Numbered from the stretch's first letter, positions 1-8,081 are shown. The stretch is DNA of 34,384 bases from Bacteroidaceae bacterium (GCA_017556585.1 JAFYMP010000017.1:1-34384); one strand, 5' to 3'. Notes: generated from the letters alone by a model not told the origin. Translations and numbers: made by a program.

Positions 1-1349
1 ACCTTATCTAAATAGAGATGTGCTCCCATAAACAGAGCCAGCAATACCACTCCGTACAATACCACTCTTAGCAACCAAATACGAATAACACGTTTCCATT
101 CATTTTTGGCAGCTGCAGTATTTGATTTATCTGAAGAGGAAAAAGCATTTATTCTGTTCAGCCACTCTTCCGGTAGTTTTTTCAATAGGAGCCTGTATGC
201 AGGTCCGGCAGCATTTATCATATAAGGTGTAGTAAACGTTGTAATTACAGAAACTGCTACAACTACAGGATAGATAAAATCACGCATCACTCCTAAAGAA
301 CAGCCCAAACTGGCTATGATAAAGGCAAATTCACCCAACTGCGCCAGACTGAATCCTGCATGAACTGAATTTTCCAGATTCTGTCCCGATAGTACAGAAC
401 CCGCAGTAGAAAAGAACAAAATTCCCATCATTGCCACTACTGTAAGCACTAAAATAGTAAGCCAATGTTCTGCTATAACCTGCGGATCTACCATCATACC
501 AACCGATACAAAGAATATTGCGCCAAACAGATCCTTTATACTATCTGTCAAATGCATTATATGTTCTCCCTCAAGAGTCTCTGCTAAAATAGATCCCATA
601 ACAAAAGCTCCTAAAGCCGATGAAAAACCCACATATTCCGCCAGCGCCACCATACCAAAACAGAGGCCTATACTTACTATAAGCAAAATCTCATCGTTAA
701 TATATTTCTGAGCCTTTTTCAGCAAAGTTGGAATCATAAATATACCCACTACAAACCATAGCACCATAAAGAAACCCAATTTCAGCAGGCTTCCTATCAT
801 TTCGCCACCGGCAAATTTATTAGATACAGCAAGTGTAGAGAGCAATACCAAAAGAAGTATGGCTATAAGATCTTCGAACACCAAAGACCCAAAAACCAAC
901 GATGCGTATGGTTTGTTCTTCAGTTTCATATCGTCGTATGCCTTAATAATGATGGTAGTGGAAGACATAGACAACAGTCCGCCCAGGAATACAGATTCCA
1001 TCAATGTCCAGTGCAGTACCGAACCTAAAATGATACCCACTATAAACATACCTATACATTTGGTAACAGCCATAATCAATGCACTGCTACCCACCTTTAT
1101 CAGCTTTTTAAAGCTAAATTCCAGTCCTAATGAAAAGAGCAAAAAGATAATACCAATTTCTGACCACTGCTCTACAGAATGGGTATCTGTTACTGATGGA
1201 AAAAGTCCCAGATGCGGACCTACAAGAAAGCCTGCAACTATATAGCCTAATATTAATGGTTGCTTAAGTGCCTTGGATATAATTGTAAAAATTCCTGCCG
1301 ATATAAGAATCAGGGCCAAATCCTGAACAAGATGTAATTCTTCTGCCAT
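1..1349 (-). CDS. CPA2 (Kef-type) cation:proton antiporter, N-terminal part, cut by window edge
   Basis: My own reading of the minus strand gives an open frame from an ATG at 1349 to the left edge, 449 codons with no stop, so the C-terminus lies outside. The protein is almost entirely hydrophobic segments (about 12 membrane spans) with the Na+/H+ exchanger look: an early GYIVAGFLVGPHLG stretch, then LLFSLGLEFSF, and a SMSSTTIIIKAYDD segment, all characteristic of the monovalent cation:proton antiporter-2 family (KefB/KefC-like). Expected role is K+ or Na+ exchange for protons across the inner membrane, in pH and osmotic homeostasis. The last visible part (about residues 400-449) is a hydrophilic loop followed by a new hydrophobic span, so the protein may carry extra C-terminal domains that cannot be seen. 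It is transcribed away from the B12 operon from an overlapping divergent promoter. Family assignment is firm; the ion carried is not known. Confidence 0.85.
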   Translation of the reverse strand, partial: MAEELHLVQDLALILISAGIFTIISKALKQPLILGYIVAGFLVGPHLGLFPSVTDTHSVEQWSEIGIIFLLFSLGLEFSFKKLIKVGSSALIMAVTKCIGMFIVGIILGSVLHWTLMESVFLGGLLSMSSTTIIIKAYDDMKLKNKPYASLVFGSLVFEDLIAILLLVLLSTLAVSNKFAGGEMIGSLLKLGFFMVLWFVVGIFMIPTLLKKAQKYINDEILLIVSIGLCFGMVALAEYVGFSSALGAFVMGSILAETLEGEHIMHLTDSIKDLFGAIFFVSVGMMVDPQVIAEHWLTILVLTVVAMMGILFFSTAGSVLSGQNLENSVHAGFSLAQLGEFAFIIASLGCSLGVMRDFIYPVVVAVSVITTFTTPYMINAAGPAYRLLLKKLPEEWLNRINAFSSSDKSNTAAAKNEWKRVIRIWLLRVVLYGVVLLALFMGAHLYLDK

Positions 1350-1366
1350 TTTTTAATTTATAGAAA

Positions 1367-1402
1367 TTGTTGTGCAAAATTAGAAAATAAATACTACTTT
1401 TG
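1367..1402 (+). promoter_or_regulatory. Promoter of the B12 transport operon
   Basis: TACTTTTG at 1395-1402 matches TAnnTTTG, and TTG triplets at 1367-1369 and 1370-1372 lie at about -33 (22-25 nt upstream of the box). Transcription would begin near 1409, just ahead of the riboswitch. Confidence 0.6.
1375..1382 (-). promoter_or_regulatory. Bacteroidetes -7 box for the antiporter gene
   Basis: On the minus strand this reads TAATTTTG, a perfect match to the TAnnTTTG consensus, 26 nt before the antiporter ATG. A good -33 TTTG is not visible at the normal distance. The box lies inside the -33/-7 spacer of the oppositely directed B12 promoter. Confidence 0.55.
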
Positions 1403-1424
1403 CCACAGTTTTGTTCCGTAAGCC

Positions 1425-1580
1425 GCAATCGGTTTTAGGATTAAAAGGGAATCGGGTGAAAATCCCGGACAGTCCCGCTGCTGTAAGCTCTTTATTGTTT
1501 CTATCGATTCTTTGCCACTGCCTTTATATATAAGGTGGGAAGGCCGGTAGAAAGGAGTAAGTCAGAAGACCTGCAAAACT
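1425..1580 (+). promoter_or_regulatory. Cobalamin riboswitch aptamer (RF00174 type)
   Basis: Conserved blocks appear in the right order: an AAAAGGGAA / CGGGTGAAAATCCCG segment forming the P4-P5 arm (1444-1467), AGTCCCGCTGCTGTAA (1471-1486), GCCACTG (1514-1520), GGTGGGAAGGCCGG (1535-1548), and the B12-box end AGTCAGAAGACCTGC (1560-1574). This is the adenosyl/methyl-cobalamin-sensing aptamer. Binding of the vitamin should reduce expression of the following uptake genes. It sits directly behind the promoter at 1367-1402 and ahead of four transport genes, which confirms its target. The edges of the element are approximate. Confidence 0.93.
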
Positions 1581-1589
1581 ATTGTTTAT

Positions 1590-1716
1590 GCCACAACATT
1601 CTCGAGGAAAGAATTTTGGCCTGCTTACTCAAATATTCCACAAGAAAAAAAGGTAAAAAGCCGGAATTCCATTCCAAGAGTGGTTGTTATAGGCATATAC
1701 TGCGAGGAAACAGTAT
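1590..1716 (+). promoter_or_regulatory. Riboswitch downstream leader with two CGAGGAAA-loop hairpins
   Basis: Hairpin one spans 1590-1620: GCCA(c)AA(c)ATTCT pairs with AGAATTTTGGC, leaving two bulged C residues, with loop CGAGGAA. Hairpin two spans 1697-1716: ATACTG / CAGTAT, six perfect pairs, loop CGAGGAAA. Both show the same loop sequence. Neither is followed by a U-tract, so this does not look like a simple intrinsic terminator. The second loop contains a GAGGAAA purine run that could be a sequestered ribosome binding site, but it is 36 nt from the ATG at 1746. Probably the expression platform; the mechanism is unclear. Confidence 0.5.
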
Positions 1717-1745
1717 TATTAATTAACCACTTAAATTTTTATCTT

Positions 1746-2486
1746 ATGAAAAAGTTTTTTCAGTTAGCAGTTTTATGCACCATGTGCATATCTCTATTCA
1801 CATCTTGTAACAAAGAAGAAGAGGGCAAAAAAACTCTGGCCATACTTTCGGCAGATGGTTTTTTACAGGAACCTGAATCTTTCTATCTCAGTAATGATAC
1901 AACAAAGATTGACAGTTACTACATTATTGACTACATCAAAGCATATCCATTCAAGATATTTCAATCTCGTACAGAATGGGGATTCGGACACGGTTTTGTA
2001 CCAACAAACTGTACAGATATTACCACACCGGGCTATACCAACCTGTCTGCTATTACAGCAAAAGGCCAGAAAACAGCAAGCTACTTCATAGTAAACACCG
2101 GTGGCAGCAGATATGGTCAACCGGCAGAACTCTCACTCATTGATAATTCCATTTTTGAAGCAGTAGAGTGTTTTGTAACCAATTCCACATACGCATATCT
2201 GGCAATTAAAGATGGCAATGATGGCTTTGGTTCCGTAAAACAGTGGACAGCACAAGACAAATACACATTATCAATAAACGGATATTTGGGAGATAAGAAG
2301 ACCGGTACAGTAACATTTATGTTGGCAGATGGTATGGATATCATTAACAGATGGCAAAGAGTAGATCTTTCACCGTTAGGCAATATTAACAAGATAGTAT
2401 TTGAACTAACATCTACCGACAATGGTGAATATGGTATGAACACCCCAAGTTACTTCTGTCTTGACAGACTGACTATTGCACAATGA
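1746..2486 (+). CDS. DUF4465-type lipoprotein, first gene of the B12 operon
   Basis: 246-residue protein. I start it at 1746 rather than at the upstream in-frame ATG (1680), because 1746 gives a clean lipoprotein signal: MKKFFQ, a hydrophobic core, and lipobox LFTSC with the lipid Cys at about residue 21. The mature part has the DUF4465 signature: a GFGHGFVPTNCTDITTPGYTN stretch, then VECFVTNSTYAYLAIKDG, FMLADG, WQRVDLSPLG, and FELTSTDNGEYGMNTPSYFCLD near the C-terminus. The fold should be a beta-sandwich. Position under the cobalamin riboswitch and ATGA overlap with the receptor gene make a surface role in corrinoid capture likely, since outer-membrane lipoproteins in such Bacteroidetes operons are usually accessory binders. 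That role is inferred; the domain itself has no function I can assign from sequence. Confidence 0.85.
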   Translation: MKKFFQLAVLCTMCISLFTSCNKEEEGKKTLAILSADGFLQEPESFYLSNDTTKIDSYYIIDYIKAYPFKIFQSRTEWGFGHGFVPTNCTDITTPGYTNLSAITAKGQKTASYFIVNTGGSRYGQPAELSLIDNSIFEAVECFVTNSTYAYLAIKDGNDGFGSVKQWTAQDKYTLSINGYLGDKKTGTVTFMLADGMDIINRWQRVDLSPLGNINKIVFELTSTDNGEYGMNTPSYFCLDRLTIAQ

Positions 2487-4456
2487 TAAAAAAGTTTGTC
2501 CATATAGCTTATATAACTTTACTCTTCTGCCTGTCTTACAACAAGATTCAGGCAGAAGAGAATAATGACATTCTAACAGGAGCCGATATTGCCGAAATCT
2601 TGGTAAACGATACCGAAATGGGCATAAAAGCCAATGCTGTTACATCGTCATATAGTATGGACAACAAAAAAATTGAGGCAACAGGTGCTTTGCAGGTATC
2701 TGACGCACTAAAATTCTTTAGCGGAGTTGCTATAAAAGACTATGGTGGAATAGGTGGTTTAAAAACCATATCGGTACGCGGATTGGGTGCTTCACACACA
2801 GCCGTTGCATACGATGGTATTATAGAAAGCAATATGCAGACCGGCCAGATAGATTTAGGGCGTATCTCTACCTTTCAGGTTAATTCCATACGATTGGTGA
2901 ATGGCACAGACAACAATCTGTTGCAACCCGCCATATTATCATCGTCGGCCACAACATTGAATGTAGAGAGCAGCAAGCCAATATTTACCGGTAACAGATA
3001 CAGCATAAATTCATCGTTGCGATATGGAAGTTTTGGTACAGCAAGCGCAATGCTGGCCTTAAGTAACCGGTTATCAGAAAAATGGGCCTCCACCCTATCG
3101 GCAGAATGGAATGAAAGCGAAGGTAATTATCCATATACACAACAAAATGGCAATATGTCAGAAGTTGTAAAAAGAGAGAATTCCGACACTAAAAGAATTA
3201 AAACAGACATTGCTCTGATGGCCGATAACACCATTTTGGGGAATATCACCATTAGAGGTTATCTGCATAGTTCCCAGCAGGGTTTACCCACCAATATCTT
3301 ATACAATCCCGTAACATCGGAAAGAACATGGAATAACGACTGTTTCGTTCAGGGACAGATAAAAAAGAACCTGACAGAGAGAAGCACTCTGCTTGTAGTA
3401 GGCAAATACAGTTATAACCATTCTCGTTATCTTAACACCGATGTAAACAACTCACTGGGAGTTACAGATAACAAATACATACAGCAACAGAGTTATCTGT
3501 CGGCTGTAGCAAGATACAACCTTACCGACAGATTATCTGCATCTGTAGCAGAAGACATATCATATTCAACTCTGAACGGCAATAACTTTTCCATCCTGAA
3601 ACCCAAAAGAACACAACTGAATGGTGCATACAGAATAAAATATGCAGGCGAAAGAGTTGTGACCGTTACAGGTGTGAACCACATTTATACTACAGATATA
3701 GATATTAACAGAGTATCGCCATTTGTTGCCACTAACATCCACCTGTTTCCCAGACACGGAATAAACATTAGAGCATCTGTAAAAGAGGCTGTAAGAATAC
3801 CCACATTCAATGACCTCTATTTTGAGCAGGTAGGTCGCAGAGATCTTAGACCGGAGAAAGCGCGTCTTTATTCTGCCGGTATGGTTTGGAGTAAAAACTA
3901 CAGAGATACAGAGTTTATGCTATATTCCGATTTCTTCTACAACGACATAACCGACAAAATTACTGCTGTCCCGGGCAAAAGCATTGCTCTGTGGATGATG
4001 CGCAACATAGGTCACACTATCAGTCGTGGTTTTGAAAACGGCACAGAACTTTCTGCATCATATAACGATTTCAGTATCAACCTTTCTGCATCATACACAT
4101 ATCAGCGTGCAATGGATAAAACAAATCCGGCAGGAACTACATACAACCATCAATTAGCATATACTCCGCGACACTCAGGTTCGGTAATACTGACCCTCCA
4201 GAACAAAAATACAGGTGGAAGTATAAATAACTTTGCTAGTGGAGCTTATTACTCAAACAGCTATAATGGTAAAGAGTATAGAATGCCATCTTACAGTGAA
4301 ACCGGAGTATCCGTTTGGCATAATTTTTCGGTAAAAAACAGCACTATTCAGTTACGTGCAGAAGTTATAAATCTGTTCGACACCAGATACGAACTAGTTA
4401 CAAACTATCCTATGCCGGGACGTCAGTTCAGAATAGGAACAAACATCACATTATAA
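2483..4456 (+). CDS. btuB: TonB-dependent outer-membrane cobalamin receptor, BtuB-like
   Basis: 657 residues with an N-terminal Sec signal (about residues 1-24). A plug domain follows at roughly 55-160, recognisable by KIEATGALQVSDALKF, the ISVRGLGASHTAVAYDG block and IRLVNGTDN. The remainder is a 22-strand-type barrel with repeated alternating-aromatic strands, and the C-terminal FDTRYELVTNYPMPGRQFRIG segment is typical of TonB receptors. There is no N-terminal carboxypeptidase-regulatory-like extension, so it is a classical BtuB-like receptor rather than a SusC-type one. Its start overlaps the previous stop (ATGA) and its stop overlaps the next start by one base, so the three proteins are translationally coupled. 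Energised transport of B12 across the outer membrane is inferred from the riboswitch and neighbours; it could in principle take another corrinoid. Confidence 0.9.
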   Translation: MIKKFVHIAYITLLFCLSYNKIQAEENNDILTGADIAEILVNDTEMGIKANAVTSSYSMDNKKIEATGALQVSDALKFFSGVAIKDYGGIGGLKTISVRGLGASHTAVAYDGIIESNMQTGQIDLGRISTFQVNSIRLVNGTDNNLLQPAILSSSATTLNVESSKPIFTGNRYSINSSLRYGSFGTASAMLALSNRLSEKWASTLSAEWNESEGNYPYTQQNGNMSEVVKRENSDTKRIKTDIALMADNTILGNITIRGYLHSSQQGLPTNILYNPVTSERTWNNDCFVQGQIKKNLTERSTLLVVGKYSYNHSRYLNTDVNNSLGVTDNKYIQQQSYLSAVARYNLTDRLSASVAEDISYSTLNGNNFSILKPKRTQLNGAYRIKYAGERVVTVTGVNHIYTTDIDINRVSPFVATNIHLFPRHGINIRASVKEAVRIPTFNDLYFEQVGRRDLRPEKARLYSAGMVWSKNYRDTEFMLYSDFFYNDITDKITAVPGKSIALWMMRNIGHTISRGFENGTELSASYNDFSINLSASYTYQRAMDKTNPAGTTYNHQLAYTPRHSGSVILTLQNKNTGGSINNFASGAYYSNSYNGKEYRMPSYSETGVSVWHNFSVKNSTIQLRAEVINLFDTRYELVTNYPMPGRQFRIGTNITL

Positions 4457-6336
4457 TGAAAAACAGGTTATTCTTGTATATAATACTACTTGCTGTTACC
4501 GCTTGTTCAGATGATCCACTCTTTTTAGACAACAGCAACAACAATGCAGCACTGCAGGATCAGGGTATATATGTATTGTGCGAAGGATTATTTAATCAGA
4601 ACAACAGTACATTGGCCTACTTTGACAAGAACAGCACAGAAAAAAACATCTACTACAGTGCCAACAACCGCAAATTGGGTGACACGGCAAATGACATTCT
4701 ATATTATGACAATAAGATATACATAGCCGTATCGGTTTCCGATTATGTAGAGGTTATAGATGCCGGCAGTTGCAAATCTATTAAAATGATACCTTTTGGA
4801 AGCGAAACCCATTCTGCTCAACCACGTTCAATAGCAGCTTATCAGGACAAAATTTATGTATGCTGCTATGATGGCACGGTGTGCAGAATAGATACCGCCG
4901 CACTATCCATAGAAAAGAGCATTAAAGTGGGTAGAAACCCTGATGACATAGCTATAGCAAATCAGAAAATATATGTTTCCAATTCTGGAGGTCTAGATTT
5001 TCAAAACCCTGACAACACCATATCTGTAATAGACATAAACAGCTTTACAGAGATTAAAAAGATTCAGGTTCACCCAAACCCCGGATGTATGGCTACAGAC
5101 TCTGATGAGAGGCTTTTTGTAGTTTCCAGAGGCATATACAACCAGCAAACCAACAGTTACGACACCAGGTTACATATTATAGACACAGACAAAGATGCCG
5201 TTTCCAATACGCTGAATGTGGATGTTACAAACATAGCATCGGACGGAAGCAACATCTATCTGTATGGAGAATCAAAGAACAAAGTCACTGTAATGGAGAG
5301 TGCTACCTGCCAAATATATAACAACAGTTTTATAATGGACGGCACTCAGATAGAGCGCATATATGGTATAGACATCAACCCCAGGAACGGCGATGTATAT
5401 ATATGCGATGCCATAGACTATGTTACACCCGGCAGTATATTCTGTTTTGACAAATTTGGTTACCTGAAGTTCAGTTTCAGCAATGTGGGAATAAATCCCA
5501 ACGAAGTGGTTTTTGCCAATGCCGATAATCTAAATTCATCTATTCAGCAACAGCCACTATTTAGAACTCCCACAGCTGTTTTGGCATACAGACCTGCCCC
5601 TGGACAGTTCGTAAACGAAATGCCACTTTACAAGGAAGGCGATAATGACTCCATTATGCGTGCAAAATGTCTGGAAAAGCTCTCCAACACTAACAGCGGA
5701 TATGTTTCGTTAGGTGGTTTTGGAGGTAGCATAACAGTAGCCTTTGTTCCCGGAATAGAAAACAAAGCAGATGATTACGATTTCCAGATATTGGGTAATG
5801 CCTTTACAGGCAGTGCAGAGCCGGGTATAATAAGAGTATCGGCCGATACGAACAACAACGGCATAGCAGATGACGAATGGTTTGAGATAGCCGGTTCGGA
5901 ACATTTAGCCGGCAATATAACCCCCAACTATACAGTAACATACCTACGCCCTGAAACACCAACATCGCCAATAGAATGGAGTGACAATAACGGAGCAAAC
6001 GGTATTATGGATAGATTAGACAGTTTTCATCCACAACCATACTATCCACAATGGATAGAAGAAAACAGTATTACAGTAAGCGGCACATTGATACACCATA
6101 ACTTAGAGTACGTATCTGGTCAGTGGAAAAGTTACCCAAAAGATTGGGGGTATGCAGATAATCAGTCAAATAACAACGAAAAGAGCAAGATAAAGATAGA
6201 ATGGGCTACAGACCTTGATGGCAATCCTGTGGTACTTGAAAAGATAGATTTTATAGAAATTATCACAGCTGTTCATCTGCAGGAAGATTTAATAGGAGAA
6301 CTATCTACAGAGATTTCCAGCATTATAGCATTATAA
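4456..6336 (+). CDS. btuG: BtuG-like surface beta-propeller lipoprotein with extra C-terminal domain
   Basis: 626 residues. The lipoprotein signal MKNRLFLYIILLAVTAC places the lipid Cys at residue 17. Residues about 35-355 are YVTN/YncE-like propeller repeats (recurring IYV.....D.V.VID....EI..I..G.NP units, for example KIYVSNSGG and NTISVIDINS). This is the architecture of BtuG, the Bacteroides surface protein that binds B12 tightly and docks on BtuB. A second domain follows from about 375 to 626: an APGQFVNE lead-in, a GYVSLGGFGGSITVAF strand, YDFQILGNAF, a calcium-loop-like DTNNNGIADDEW near residue 463, and a Trp-rich end. I believe this second module is often a separate surface protein in related loci, so this may be a fusion. 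The receptor gene overlaps its start, and btuF follows after 4 nt. The propeller assignment is good; B12 binding is inferred from family and context. Confidence 0.8.
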   Translation: MKNRLFLYIILLAVTACSDDPLFLDNSNNNAALQDQGIYVLCEGLFNQNNSTLAYFDKNSTEKNIYYSANNRKLGDTANDILYYDNKIYIAVSVSDYVEVIDAGSCKSIKMIPFGSETHSAQPRSIAAYQDKIYVCCYDGTVCRIDTAALSIEKSIKVGRNPDDIAIANQKIYVSNSGGLDFQNPDNTISVIDINSFTEIKKIQVHPNPGCMATDSDERLFVVSRGIYNQQTNSYDTRLHIIDTDKDAVSNTLNVDVTNIASDGSNIYLYGESKNKVTVMESATCQIYNNSFIMDGTQIERIYGIDINPRNGDVYICDAIDYVTPGSIFCFDKFGYLKFSFSNVGINPNEVVFANADNLNSSIQQQPLFRTPTAVLAYRPAPGQFVNEMPLYKEGDNDSIMRAKCLEKLSNTNSGYVSLGGFGGSITVAFVPGIENKADDYDFQILGNAFTGSAEPGIIRVSADTNNNGIADDEWFEIAGSEHLAGNITPNYTVTYLRPETPTSPIEWSDNNGANGIMDRLDSFHPQPYYPQWIEENSITVSGTLIHHNLEYVSGQWKSYPKDWGYADNQSNNNEKSKIKIEWATDLDGNPVVLEKIDFIEIITAVHLQEDLIGELSTEISSIIAL

Positions 6337-6340
6337 ATAT

Positions 6341-7462
6341 ATGAAACAGATTATAAACATATTAGCAACCATAAGTATTGCATTATTGACAGCTTGCAAC
6401 AGCGCAAACATAGATAAAGGAGAGAACAAATTGCAGTATGCCGAACATCTGTTTATATGTGATTCTGAAAACGGAGAGGTTGTTTCTATAGCCAACCCCT
6501 GGAAAAAAAACAGCATCTTACATGAATACATTCTATCGGAAACAGAAAGCACACAATATAATTATTCATCACAGACAAACACCATAAACATACCTCTAAA
6601 ACGGGTAATTGTAATGACCAACAGCCATAGCAAGCTATTGGTTGAGCTGGGGCTTACAGACCATATAGCCGGAATTTGCGAATTAGAATACATATCAGAT
6701 TCCACCATCAATGCGCGTTGCAAAAGTGGAGAAATTACAGATTGTGGCAATTCACTCTACCCCAACATAGAAAAGATAATAGAATTAAATCCCGATGCAA
6801 TATTGGTATCGCCTTTTGAAGATACAGGTTACGGACAGCTGGAAAAATTGGGAATACCGCTCATAGAGTGTGCCGATTATATGGAGACATCGCCATTAGG
6901 ACGTGCAGAGTGGTGTCGTTTCTACGGGCGCCTGTTTGGTGCAGCGCAAACAGCAGACACCTTTTTCAATAATGTAGAAACTGAATATAACGAATTAAAA
7001 AAATATGTAGCAGATAATGTAACAGCAAGACCTACTGTTATGATAGACACCAAGGGTGGTTCTGCTTGGTATATTCCGGGAGGAAAAAGTACTATAGGAC
7101 AGATGATAGCGGATGCAGGCGGAGATTATATATTTTCCTACGATAAGAGTAGCGGCTCCGTACCTATGTCGTTTGAAATGGTCTATGAAAAAGCGCACAA
7201 TGCAGATATCTGGCTACTGAAAAACAGCACTACACACGATTTAACATACAAATCAATAGCACAAGACTTCTCACTATACAGAGAATTCAAACCATATCAA
7301 ACAAAGAACATCTGGGTTTGTGACGTATATAAAGTACCTTACTTTGAATGCACATCATTTCACCCTGAACAGTTATTGGACGAATACGTCTCAATCCTGC
7401 ACCCCGAACTATCAACCGGTTATTCAAGACAATGGTATCACACCATAGAAGCCGGGGAATAG
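6341..7462 (+). CDS. btuF: BtuF-like substrate-binding lipoprotein of the cobalamin ABC importer
   Basis: 373 residues with lipobox LLTAC (lipid Cys at about residue 19), so it is probably anchored in a membrane rather than soluble. After an unusually long N-terminal segment (to about residue 85), the periplasmic-binding-protein class III fold begins: KRVIVMTNSHSKLLVELGL, then DHIAGICE, PNIEKIIELNPDAILVSPFE, LGIPLIECADYMETSPLGRAEW, and the late GKSTIGQMIADAGGDYIF and FHPEQLLDEYVSILHPEL. This matches the FecB/BtuF family that delivers corrinoids or iron chelates to a BtuCD-type transporter. Being last in the riboswitch operon, B12 is the expected ligand. Its 3' end overlaps the convergent gene by 25 nt. 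The permease btuC is about 1.5 kb further on under a different promoter. Confidence 0.88.
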   Translation: MKQIINILATISIALLTACNSANIDKGENKLQYAEHLFICDSENGEVVSIANPWKKNSILHEYILSETESTQYNYSSQTNTINIPLKRVIVMTNSHSKLLVELGLTDHIAGICELEYISDSTINARCKSGEITDCGNSLYPNIEKIIELNPDAILVSPFEDTGYGQLEKLGIPLIECADYMETSPLGRAEWCRFYGRLFGAAQTADTFFNNVETEYNELKKYVADNVTARPTVMIDTKGGSAWYIPGGKSTIGQMIADAGGDYIFSYDKSSGSVPMSFEMVYEKAHNADIWLLKNSTTHDLTYKSIAQDFSLYREFKPYQTKNIWVCDVYKVPYFECTSFHPEQLLDEYVSILHPELSTGYSRQWYHTIEAGE

Positions 7463-7884
7463 AGTTCCCAATATCTTCTATCTACGTTAGGTTTATATTT
7501 ACGTTCCCATGAACGTCCTAACATACGCAGATAATCCATTGTAGTATCGTTCAGTTCTGCGCTCTTTTCTGTAACATTATATATTTGAATGTTTAGAGAA
7601 TTAGCATTTTTAAGTTCAACCATCTTGTTATACTGCTCATCAGAATCTACAAACAGTGCAACAGGATTAAGCATCTTAACTGTATCTAACAAAACAGAAA
7701 ACTCTGCCACCTTTGTATAATTAACACGAGCCAGAAGTGAACCGAGTTCCAGAACTCTGTCCCACTTTACATCTTCTACCATAGATAGCAAAACGCTGTC
7801 ACGATTAAAACCTTTTACCATCAAACCGTAAGCAACCTCTCTTGCTTCGGCTTCAAATTCTTTCATTGGAGCTAAAATAGTCAT
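7438..7884 (-). CDS. Conserved-looking small cytosolic protein of unknown function
   Basis: 148 residues, no signal peptide, no membrane span, acidic and Leu/Val-rich. I do not recognise the family. Visible pieces are an N-terminal helix-rich part (FEAEAREVAYGLMVKGFNRD), a middle segment ending in LLDTVKMLNPVALFVDSDEQY, which looks like a strand followed by an acidic loop, and a basic, aromatic C-terminus (LRMLGRSWERKYKPN, RRYWELYSPASMV). The start at 7884 is supported by a perfect promoter box ending 34 nt upstream. It is convergent with btuF and its last 25 nt overlap that gene, so both termini are constrained. Coding quality is good (balanced composition, sensible Bacteroidales codon use). 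It might be linked to B12 only by position. Confidence 0.7.
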   Translation of the reverse strand: MTILAPMKEFEAEAREVAYGLMVKGFNRDSVLLSMVEDVKWDRVLELGSLLARVNYTKVAEFSVLLDTVKMLNPVALFVDSDEQYNKMVELKNANSLNIQIYNVTEKSAELNDTTMDYLRMLGRSWERKYKPNVDRRYWELYSPASMV

Positions 7885-7917
7885 ATCTTATTGTTTTATC
7901 TTTCATTTTTTCTGCTG

Positions 7918-7925
7918 CAAAGATA
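7918..7925 (-). promoter_or_regulatory. -7 box for the 148-residue protein gene
   Basis: The minus strand reads TATCTTTG, a perfect TAnnTTTG. About 20 nt further upstream is TTTT in place of TTTG. The predicted start of transcription is about 27 nt before the ATG at 7884. Confidence 0.55.
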
Positions 7926-7996
7926 TAATAGCCGCATGAAAGGTGAAAATAAAAGGGATATTCGTATTTTGAATGGTACAAAAGCTAATATTTGGG

Positions 7997-8029
7997 GTGA
8001 AAATTAAAATACAGGGGTTAATTTTACAC
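7997..8029. repeat. Inverted repeat upstream of the LytTR regulator promoter
   Basis: GTGAAAATTAA at 7997-8007 is mirrored by TTAATTTTACAC at 8018-8029, one base inserted in the right arm, 10-nt spacer ending in GGGG. It ends 21 nt before the -33 element of the regulator's promoter and lies between two divergent genes, so it could be an operator. It could also form a hairpin, but it is outside both predicted transcripts. Confidence 0.45.
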
Positions 8030-8050
8030 TCACTTTTTTCTACCCCAATG

Positions 8051-8081
8051 TTGTTGGGACGAATTTTTATATATAATTTTG
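8051..8081 (+). promoter_or_regulatory. Promoter of the LytTR regulator-btuC pair
   Basis: TTG at 8051-8053 and TAATTTTG at 8074-8081 are separated by 20 nt, a textbook Bacteroidetes arrangement. The implied start near 8088 fixes translation at the ATG at 8099 and excludes the upstream in-frame ATG at 7973. Confidence 0.65.

Noticed and set aside
859..1245. Plus-strand open frame of 128 codons
   Set aside because: Lies wholly inside the antiporter gene on the opposite strand, with low-complexity Ser/Pro/Ile composition and no promoter or ribosome site; the minus-strand frame shows clear family motifs.
1603..1610. Kissing interaction between the CGAGGAAA loop and aptamer loop L5
   Set aside because: I searched by eye for a complementary stretch in the aptamer and found none long enough; TGAAAAT in L5 is not complementary.
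1535..1726. Plus-strand frame of 63 codons in the leader of the B12 operon
   Set aside because: It starts within the riboswitch aptamer and covers the two leader hairpins; the sequence is explained by RNA structure and the peptide resembles nothing.
1680..1745. N-terminal extension of the DUF4465 lipoprotein
   Set aside because: The extension would include the second CGAGGAAA hairpin and would bury the lipoprotein signal that begins at 1746.
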